From an uncultured Bacteroidales bacterium (GTDB taxonomy: Bacteria; Bacteroidota; Bacteroidia; Bacteroidales; Bacteroidaceae), in the NCBI GenBank assembly GCA_945871755.1, contig CAMBWV010000074.1:1-5877 (forward strand): a stretch of DNA of 5,877 bases, given 5' to 3'. The first letter of the stretch is position 1, and each line of letters starts with the position of its first letter. Positions 1 to 4,726 of this stretch are shown here, in pieces. The position numbers were made by a program, and so were the translations under genes. Under the pieces are notes generated by a model that worked only from the letters and a program-made list of their open reading frames with translations, was not told the DNA's origin and ran no database searches.

Positions 1-93
1 TGTTAGGTTTTCGGGTGGGGCGTTAAGAGCTTGCTCTTATAAGACCCAGCCGAAAGGCTAACACCAGGGCGAAGCCCCAGCCTCTTCAAGGGG
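1..93 (+). other. Structured non-coding segment with several short hairpins
   Basis: No convincing reading frame covers this stretch: plus-strand frames meet stops at 4, 24 and 59, and minus-strand frames lack a sensible start. It folds well on paper. An outer stem pairs 1-5 with 59-63. Inside it, 13-16 pairs with 44-47, 24-29 pairs with 34-39 around a CTTG tetraloop, and 49-51 pairs with 56-58 around a GAAA loop. A further hairpin, GGGC-GAA-GCCC, lies at 67-77. Two tetraloops of stable RNA type (CUUG and GNRA) in 40 bases suggest a real RNA structure. It could be the end of a small RNA or the 3' UTR of a gene to the left. I looked for tRNA T-loop, tmRNA, SRP and RNase P signatures and recognised none. 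The pairing is seen by eye; the function is unknown and the strand is assumed. Confidence 0.35.
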
Positions 94-110
94 TTTATTT
101 TGGTTTTTTT
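74..110 (+). terminator. Possible weak intrinsic terminator at the left edge
   Basis: CCCC at 75-78 can pair with GGGG at 90-93 across an 11-nt loop. It is followed by TTTATTTTGG and seven Ts (104-110). The stem is only four to five pairs and competes with the GGGC/GCCC hairpin at 67-77, so it is weak on its own. With the hairpins before it, it would fit the end of a rightward transcript entering the window from the left and would insulate tatD. Confidence 0.3.
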
Positions 111-271
111 CTTTCATCATTGACACTGGGCCTCGAGCAACTTGCGATACATTGCCGTTCAATGAAAACGACCGAGTAGAAAAGATTCGTGTTAAAGAAA
201 TCACCAGAAAACAGCAGTGCCATAAATCTGGAAGACCTAAGTTAAAAATATCCCAAGCAAACCATCCTCAC
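111..271. other. Non-coding gap upstream of the TatD gene
   Basis: This AT-richer stretch holds no gene I can support. The tatD frame stays open back to a TTG at 152, adding 40 codons, but the added residues are lysine- and arginine-rich, do not look like any part of a TatD protein, and precede the family's usual start. A tatD promoter should lie here. The nearest candidate is TTGACA at 120-125 with TACATTG at 148-154, but the spacing is too long and the -7 box lacks one T, so I do not call it. Confidence 0.4.
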
Positions 272-1090
272 ATGATTGACACCCATACCCATATATACAC
301 AGAAGACTTCCGCGAAGATGAAGCGGAAGTCATAGCGCGCGCACGCCTTTGCGGCATTGAAGCCATCCTGCTGCCCAACACCGACGTAGCCTCCCTGCCC
401 GATGTGCTAAGGATGTGTCGCAACTATCCCGACATCTGCCGTCCCATGATAGGACTGCATCCCACGGAGTTGCCCGAGAGCGGTGTCGCGGAGGCCCTTG
501 ACGAACTCGAAACGCAGTTGTTTGCCGACGATGGTCGGTTGCCCGCGGACACGCCCTTCGTGGCTGTGGGTGAAATCGGGATGGACCTCTACTGGGATAC
601 TTCGCGCGAGGACGAGCAGCGCACAGCCTTCGTCCGCCAATTGGAATGGGCTGTCCGTGCGCAGTTGCCCGTGAGCATCCATGCCCGTTCGGCCCATCGC
701 CAGACGCTGGACGCGCTGCGCCCCTTTGCAGACGACCTGCCAGGTGGCGTCTTCCACTGCTTCGGCGGCACGGCTGACGAGGCGCGCGAACTGCTGGAGA
801 CCTGTCCGCGCTTTGCCCTCGGCATTGGCGGTGTGCTGACGTTCAAGAAGTCGCCCCTGCCTGCCGCCCTGCGTGTGGCAGCTCCGCTGAATCGCCTTGT
901 GCTCGAAACGGACGCGCCCTATCTGGCACCAACACCCTATCGCGGCAAGCGCAATGAGCCTTCCTATCTCGTGCAGGTCGTTGACCACCTGGCGCGGCTC
1001 TACGAGGAGACGCCCGAGGAGGTTCGCCGCACGACGACGGCCACAGCCCGACGCATTTTCCGCCTTCCCGCCGTGCCCGCTGAGGCTTAG
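272..1090 (+). CDS. tatD: TatD family metal-dependent hydrolase (deoxyribonuclease-like)
   Basis: This is a TIM-barrel metallohydrolase of the TatD/YcfH family. Characterised members are Mg2+-dependent 3'-5' exonucleases or DNases acting in the cytoplasm in DNA repair or turnover. The 272-residue product is close to the usual ~260. All expected metal ligands are visible: the N-terminal DTHTH motif (H5, H7), GEIGMD with E101, SIHAR with H137, FHCFGG with H162, and ETDAPYL with D214. The ATG at 272 was chosen because DTHTH should lie within the first few residues; an upstream TTG would add 40 unrelated residues. It is the only plus-strand gene here and its stop lies 17 bp from the stop of the opposing gene. 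The family is certain. Whether it is the orthologue of E. coli TatD, YcfH or YjjV cannot be decided by eye, so the symbol is a family label. Substrate is unknown. Confidence 0.95.
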   Translation: MIDTHTHIYTEDFREDEAEVIARARLCGIEAILLPNTDVASLPDVLRMCRNYPDICRPMIGLHPTELPESGVAEALDELETQLFADDGRLPADTPFVAVGEIGMDLYWDTSREDEQRTAFVRQLEWAVRAQLPVSIHARSAHRQTLDALRPFADDLPGGVFHCFGGTADEARELLETCPRFALGIGGVLTFKKSPLPAALRVAAPLNRLVLETDAPYLAPTPYRGKRNEPSYLVQVVDHLARLYEETPEEVRRTTTATARRIFRLPAVPAEA

Positions 1091-1107
1091 GGCGAGGGGC
1101 GAAGGGG

Positions 1108-2181
1108 CTAGCGCACGGAGATTTGCAGGAGCAGCGGCAGGTGGTCGCTCGTTCCGCCGAGATAGCGAGACCCTCGATAGGTGCGGTGCGGCTGGACACC
1201 TTCCCAACTTTCAGCCTCGCGCTTTATGAGAAAGGGGTAGGTGAGGATGCGACAGGCATCGGTGGACACGCTGAGGCGCGGATGATGCAGCAGGGCTTGA
1301 TTGACGATGATATGGTCGAGACGATTCCAATGACTCTGGTATTTGTAGGTGCCGCGAACGCCCAGCGCGTCGTCGGTGAGGTTGGCCGATAGGTTGACGT
1401 AGGGGACAGGCTCTGTGTCCTCCCCTGATGTGTGCTCTTTGTCTGTGGGCAGTGTAGGGGGTGCGGCACCTAGCACCTGGCGCACGCTCTTGTTGTTGGG
1501 CTCATCGTTGAAATCGCCCATGATGACCACGGCCGCGTTCGCCCTCGTCCGACACAGGCTGTCGGCCAAGGCACGTATGCGCGCGGCTGTCCGACAGCGG
1601 TACGCCTCGGTGCGACCTGCGCCACCGCGGCGGCTCGGCCAGTGGCCCACGATAACGTCGAGCGTATCGCCCGTGAGGAGGCGGCCCGCCACGTGGAGTA
1701 CATCGCGCGTGGGGTGTTCGCGCTGGGCATCGTAGGCAATGCGAAGCGTATCTACACTGACGGGCATGAAGCGTTCGGGCTGGTAGAGCAGGGCCACGTT
1801 GATACCGCGGCGGTCGCGGCTGTGCGTAATCACGAAGCGGTAGCCCAAGTGCGCCATCCGCGAGTGCTCCGTCAGGTCGCGCAGCACCGTGGCGTTCTCC
1901 ACCTCGCACAGGCCCACGAGGTCAACAGGCGTAGTGCCGCCAGCAGCCAGCATGGCGCGGGAGAGGCGGGCCAGTTTGCCGCGATAGCGCAGGCTATCCC
2001 AGGCGTAGGCTCCCGTTGGCAGAAATTCGTCGTCGGCCGTCAGCGGATTGTCGGACAGGTCGAAGAGGTTCTCCACGTTGTACGTCATCAGCCGAACGGA
2101 CTCCGTCTGCGCCCCCAACTGCTGACCGATGCACAGCCAAAGGAGGCAGGCCCACAGGCCAGCGCATTTCAACTTATTCAT
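1108..2181 (-). CDS. Exported endonuclease/exonuclease/phosphatase family protein
   Basis: The 357-residue product has the exonuclease III/DNase I-like fold used by metal-dependent phosphodiesterases and nucleases. Residues 1-24 form a signal peptide: a short basic start, a hydrophobic core rich in Leu, Trp and Cys, and a QLGA end. There is no lipobox, so periplasmic or secreted location is inferred. The catalytic series is complete: MTYNVENLFD (N35), LCEVEN (E93), VGHWPSRRGG (H180), MGDFNDEP (D223, N225), RLDHI (D289) and the terminal GTSDHLP (D346, H347). Phosphate and nucleic-acid substrates are both known in the fold, so the substrate cannot be named. The ATG at 2181 overlaps the end of rlmH by 8 nt, which suggests translational coupling. 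An in-frame GTG at 2196 would put five extra residues before the signal peptide and is less likely. Confidence 0.9.
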   Translation of the reverse strand: MNKLKCAGLWACLLWLCIGQQLGAQTESVRLMTYNVENLFDLSDNPLTADDEFLPTGAYAWDSLRYRGKLARLSRAMLAAGGTTPVDLVGLCEVENATVLRDLTEHSRMAHLGYRFVITHSRDRRGINVALLYQPERFMPVSVDTLRIAYDAQREHPTRDVLHVAGRLLTGDTLDVIVGHWPSRRGGAGRTEAYRCRTAARIRALADSLCRTRANAAVVIMGDFNDEPNNKSVRQVLGAAPPTLPTDKEHTSGEDTEPVPYVNLSANLTDDALGVRGTYKYQSHWNRLDHIIVNQALLHHPRLSVSTDACRILTYPFLIKREAESWEGVQPHRTYRGSRYLGGTSDHLPLLLQISVR

Positions 2182-2647
2182 GGTGGTAGGGCTCACCGCG
2201 CAGGATGGTCATGGCGCGATAGATCTGTTCGACAAAAAACAGGCGCACCATCTGATGCGAAAAGGTCATGCGCGAAAGGCTCACCTTCTCGGCAGCGAGG
2301 GCGTAGATGGCTGGGGCAAAACCGTAGGGGCCGCCCACAATGAAAACCAGACGGCGCGGGACGCTGTGCTGGCGTTGCTGGAGGAAATCGGCAAACTCCA
2401 CGCTGCGAAATTCCTTGCCACCCTCGTCGAGCAGCACAACGTGGTCGCCCTCGCGCAGGGCCTTGCGGATGAGTTCGCCCTCCCGCTCTTTCTGCTGTTC
2501 GGCCGTCAGGGATTTGGTGTTCTTTAGTTCGGGAATCACCTCCATGCTGAAGGGAATATAATGGGTCACGCGGGCAGCATATTCCGCCACGAGGGCTTCG
2601 ATGCGCTTGTCCGTGGTTTTACCGATAAGGATAAGATGGATTTTCAC
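2174..2647 (-). CDS. rlmH: 23S rRNA (pseudouridine(1915)-N(3))-methyltransferase RlmH
   Basis: RlmH is a SPOUT-class methyltransferase that uses S-adenosylmethionine to methylate N3 of pseudouridine 1915 in helix 69 of 23S rRNA, acting on assembled 70S ribosomes. The 157-residue product matches the usual length of about 155-160. Hallmarks are visible in order: MKIHLILIGKT at the N-terminus, LLDEGGKEF (72-80), VGGPYGF (104-110), SLSRMTFSHQMVR (123-135), and the conserved C-terminal tail GEPYHHE (151-157). The start codon is GTG at 2647. No ATG fits, and the family begins exactly with this MKI segment. The stop is shared in an 8-nt overlap with the downstream phosphodiesterase-like gene. The gap upstream (2648-2851) contains a large hairpin. 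I found no good promoter just before the gene; an AACCTTTG at about 7 nt from the start only partly fits. Confidence 0.97.
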   Translation of the reverse strand: MKIHLILIGKTTDKRIEALVAEYAARVTHYIPFSMEVIPELKNTKSLTAEQQKEREGELIRKALREGDHVVLLDEGGKEFRSVEFADFLQQRQHSVPRRLVFIVGGPYGFAPAIYALAAEKVSLSRMTFSHQMVRLFFVEQIYRAMTILRGEPYHHE

Positions 2648-2737
2648 GGTCCAAAGGTTGCTTGGGGTTTGTCAAAGGGAACAGGAAACTACAGGAAGGA
2701 ATGGTGCAACGGCACATCGCCTTCGCTATTCCATACA

Positions 2738-2820
2738 TGAGGAGCGAGGAATCCCGCGTTCTGTCCACCGCTATACCTTATTATATATAGGGGTGGGCGC
2801 TCGGTATTCCTCGCTCCTCA
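2738..2820. repeat. Large imperfect palindrome / stem-loop between the zinc-ribbon gene and rlmH
   Basis: A perfect 15-bp inverted repeat (2738-2752 with 2806-2820) encloses further pairing: 2754-2756 with 2802-2804, CCACC at 2765-2769 with GGTGG at 2792-2796, and CTATA at 2771-2775 with TATAG at 2786-2790. The whole 83 nt could form one long hairpin with a ~10-nt loop. It starts 31 nt after the zinc-ribbon stop codon in the leftward direction. Neither strand has a T-run directly after the stem, so it is not a textbook intrinsic terminator. I saw no flanking direct repeats that would mark a mobile element. Its outer arm is nearly the same as that of the hairpin at 4650-4692. It may be a 3'-end stabiliser, an atypical terminator, or a dispersed palindromic repeat. 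Confidence 0.8.
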
Positions 2821-2851
2821 GGATTGTCTAATGTAATTAAGTACGGATGAT

Positions 2852-3664
2852 TTACGCCTTGAGTGCGCGCTTCAGGCGGCGCTTGGGCTTCTCCTCAGTG
2901 GCGGGCTTATCTACTTTCACGCCTGCCAGTTCGGGGTCAATCATGATGCGGCCGCAGTATTCGCACACGATAATCTTCTTGCGCATACGTACGTCGAGCT
3001 GGCGCTGGGGCGGAATCTTGTTGAAGCAACCACCGCAGGCATCGCGCTCCACATAGACGATGCCAAGACCGTTGCGGGAGTTCTTGCGAATGCGCTTGAA
3101 GGCAGCCAGTAGGCGGGGCTCAATGCTGAGCTCGAGGGTCTTGCTCTTCTCGCGGAGTTTTTCTTCCTCGGCCTTGGTCTCCGAGATGATTTCGTCGAGT
3201 TCCGACTTCTTCACCTCGAGGTCCGTGCGGCGCTCCAGCAAAGTGTTGGCAGCAGTGGCGATATCGGCCTGCTTGGTTTCGAGGTTGCGGTTGGCCTCGT
3301 TGATTTTCTTGTTCTGGAGTTCCACCTCGAGCGACTGGAATTCGATTTCCTTGCTCAGGTTGTCGTATTCGCGGTTGTTCTTCACGTCGTTGAGCTGCGC
3401 CTTGTAGCGTTCGATGGACGCCTGGGCTTCGTTGATTTTCGCACGACGCTGGGCGATGTCTGCCTTGAGGGCTTCAACGTCCTCGTTGTACTTTTCGATA
3501 CGATGCGTGAGGCCTTCGATTTCGTCCTCGAGGTCCTGCACCTCAAGGGGAAGTTCACCACGCAATGTGCGAATCTTATCAATTTCCGAGAGCATGGTCT
3601 GGAGCTGATAGAGATTCTTCAGTTTTTCTTCGACGGTCATTTCCGTCACGTCTTTCTTTGCCAT
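2852..3664 (-). CDS. Coiled-coil protein with C-terminal C4 zinc ribbon (CT398-like family)
   Basis: The 270-residue product has two parts. Residues ~12-180 are a nearly continuous, charged coiled coil with heptad-like Leu/Ile spacing, containing the NNREYDNLSKEIE segment (96-108) typical of the family. Residues ~200-245 are a zinc ribbon with four cysteines as two CxxC pairs: C210/C213 (CGGC) and C234/C237 (CEYC). A basic tail (KRRLKRALKA) ends the protein. This architecture matches the C4-type zinc-ribbon family that includes Chlamydia CT398, where binding to sigma-54 has been reported. No enzymatic activity is known, and nucleic-acid or protein binding is inferred from the ribbon and basic tail. 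It follows nif3 by 71 nt on the same strand with no clear promoter between, so co-transcription is likely. In my knowledge the nif3 and zinc-ribbon pairing recurs in Bacteroidetes. The start is an ATG at 3664. Confidence 0.93.
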   Translation of the reverse strand: MAKKDVTEMTVEEKLKNLYQLQTMLSEIDKIRTLRGELPLEVQDLEDEIEGLTHRIEKYNEDVEALKADIAQRRAKINEAQASIERYKAQLNDVKNNREYDNLSKEIEFQSLEVELQNKKINEANRNLETKQADIATAANTLLERRTDLEVKKSELDEIISETKAEEEKLREKSKTLELSIEPRLLAAFKRIRKNSRNGLGIVYVERDACGGCFNKIPPQRQLDVRMRKKIIVCEYCGRIMIDPELAGVKVDKPATEEKPKRRLKRALKA

Positions 3665-3734
3665 AATATTTTTGGAGATATTTGTTTGCTGATTGTTCTC
3701 GTTCGTTCGCTGCGGGGAAGGCTTTCTGCGAACA

Positions 3735-3756
3735 CCTATACCATATATAATATAGG
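3735..3756. repeat. Short AT-rich palindrome over the nif3 stop codon
   Basis: CCTATA (3735-3740) and TATAGG (3751-3756) form a 6-bp stem around a 10-nt AT-rich loop. The left arm covers the nif3 stop codon (TAG, 3736-3738 on the minus strand). The sequence is close to the core of the palindrome at 2771-2791: both begin CTATACC and end ATATAGG over 21 nt, with about 17 positions identical. The AT-rich middle makes chance likeness possible. It is too weak to call a terminator. Confidence 0.4.
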
Positions 3757-4518
3757 ATTCGTGTTGACCCGCGTCTGCTCAATGCGCAGTTGGGGGAAAC
3801 GCTCGCGCAGGATGTCGCTCATCAGGTCGATGGTATATTGCTCGCTCTGGTAATGGCCGAGCGCGGCCAGCCATATCTTGTCCTCGTAACCAAAGAAATG
3901 GTGGTAGCCAATCTCGCCCGTGAGGAATACATCGGCACCTTCGGCCACGGCGCGGTCGGCCAAGAAATCGCCTGCACCGCCGCAGACAGCGATGCGCTGC
4001 ACCAGGGCGTGGGGGCCGGCATTGTGGAGGAGGCAATCCACGTGGAAAATCTTCTTGACACGCGCCAAGAAATCCAGTGCGCCTTCCGCCTTCGGCAGTG
4101 TGCCGATGATACCGCTACCGCTTTGACCGTCGGACGCAGGCTCGAGGAACTCCACATCGCCCAAGCCCAGCATTTCAGCAATCCGGTGGTTGACACCGCC
4201 CAGGGCATTGTCCAAATTGGTATGCGCGGCATAGAGGGCCACCCCGCCAAGGATAGCCTCGCGCACACACCGCTCCACGAGCGTATCGTCGGCGATGCGC
4301 TTCAACCCGCGAAAGAGCAAAGGATGATGGCTAACGACCATATTGCAGTCCATGGCAACGGCCTCGCGAATCACCTCGGGGGTAACGTCTAGACACAATA
4401 AGACCCCTGATGCTTCCGCCGCTGTTAATCCAACCTGCAAGCCTGCATTATCGTAGCCTTCTTGCAGAGGCAGTGGCGCGAACCGTTCAAGGGCCTCGGC
4501 GACTTCCTTAATTTTCAT
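3736..4518 (-). CDS. Nif3-like dinuclear metal center protein (YbgI/GTP cyclohydrolase I type 2 homolog)
   Basis: This is a member of the Nif3/DUF34 family, conserved across life and forming hexameric toroids with two metal ions per subunit. The true reaction is not settled: the name GTP cyclohydrolase I type 2 homolog rests on limited data. The 260-residue product shows the metal ligands: SHHPL (H64, H65), AHTNLD (D103) and the C-terminal GHYQSE (H222, E226). Also typical are EGYDNAGLQVG (20-30), CGGAGDF (179-185) and TGEIGYHH (200-207). It is the compact form close to YbgI (~247 aa), without the ~100-residue PII/CutA-like insert found in YqfO-type relatives. The ATG at 4518 begins MKIKEVA, the expected N-terminus; an in-frame TTG at 4542 would add eight unlikely residues and overlap the promoter. 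The gene has its own promoter and probably carries the zinc-ribbon gene downstream. Confidence 0.95.
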   Translation of the reverse strand: MKIKEVAEALERFAPLPLQEGYDNAGLQVGLTAAEASGVLLCLDVTPEVIREAVAMDCNMVVSHHPLLFRGLKRIADDTLVERCVREAILGGVALYAAHTNLDNALGGVNHRIAEMLGLGDVEFLEPASDGQSGSGIIGTLPKAEGALDFLARVKKIFHVDCLLHNAGPHALVQRIAVCGGAGDFLADRAVAEGADVFLTGEIGYHHFFGYEDKIWLAALGHYQSEQYTIDLMSDILRERFPQLRIEQTRVNTNPILYMV

Positions 4519-4539
4519 TGTATGAGAATGATTTGGCGG

Positions 4540-4571
4540 CAAAGGTACTAATTTTCAATCAGACAGCCAAG
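4540..4571 (-). promoter_or_regulatory. Bacteroidetes-type promoter for nif3
   Basis: On the minus strand a perfect TAnnTTTG -7 box (TACCTTTG, 4547 down to 4540) is preceded, after 20 nt, by CTTG (4571-4568), a three-of-four match to the TTTG -33 element. The spacing falls within that seen for the Bacteroidetes primary sigma factor. A transcript starting just after the box would have a leader of roughly 15-20 nt before the nif3 ATG at 4518, with no Shine-Dalgarno sequence, as is usual in this phylum. It lies after the hairpin that follows the upstream FN3 gene, which supports a separate transcription unit. Confidence 0.7.
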
Positions 4572-4649
4572 TGTGCCTCCACATTTCCTGCACGGGGCGC
4601 GAATTTTTGGCGCCTTCTTTTTCTTGACTGGAGAAACGGGCACATAAAG

Positions 4650-4692
4650 GGGAGGGAGGAATCTGTCAATGAACAACAGATTCCTCCCTCCC
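4650..4692 (-). terminator. Strong hairpin downstream of the FN3 gene, probable terminator
   Basis: A perfect 17-bp stem pairs 4650-4666 with 4676-4692 around a 9-nt loop (4667-4675). Read leftward, it begins 34 nt after the stop codon of the FN3 protein gene and is followed by TTTAT, a short U-rich tail, then GTG. Its place at a gene end and just before the nif3 promoter makes termination the likeliest job. On the plus strand the stem is followed, about 10 nt later, by TTTATTTTTCTC, so it might act in both directions. The arm sequence closely matches that of the hairpin at 2738-2820, so it may also belong to a repeat family. Confidence 0.65.
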
Positions 4693-4726
4693 TAGACGAA
4701 CAGTTTATTTTTCTCTTCCTGCAATT

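Noticed and set aside
120..154. TTGACA (120-125) with TACATTG (148-154) as a tatD promoter
   Set aside because: The 22-nt spacing is too long for sigma-70 and the downstream box lacks one T of the Bacteroidetes TAnnTTTG motif.
152..271. N-terminal extension of TatD by 40 residues from a TTG codon
   Set aside because: The TatD family begins with the DTHTH motif near residue 3-7; the extension is lysine- and arginine-rich and AT-rich, like non-coding DNA that happens to be open.
407..1207. Minus-strand open frame (266 codons) opposite tatD
   Set aside because: It is a shadow of tatD, and the translation shows no domain and runs across the convergent gene boundary.
1642..2343. Long plus-strand open frame (233 codons) opposite the phosphodiesterase gene and rlmH
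   Set aside because: It is antisense to two well-supported genes, has no recognisable domain, and follows from GC-rich codon use on the real strand.
2653..2662. AACCTTTG on the minus strand just before rlmH as a -7 box
   Set aside because: The first position is wrong, there is no TTTG at 19-21 nt upstream, and the leader would be only about 7 nt or shorter.
3790..4392. Plus-strand open frame (200 codons) opposite nif3
   Set aside because: It lies entirely antisense to a Nif3 gene with complete metal-binding motifs and shows no family motif of its own.
4596..4622. GGCGC / GCGCC hairpin (4596-4600 with 4610-4614) followed by TTCTTTTT on the plus strand
   Set aside because: It looks like a small rightward intrinsic terminator, but no rightward gene precedes it; the 5-bp stem with a 9-nt loop may be chance.
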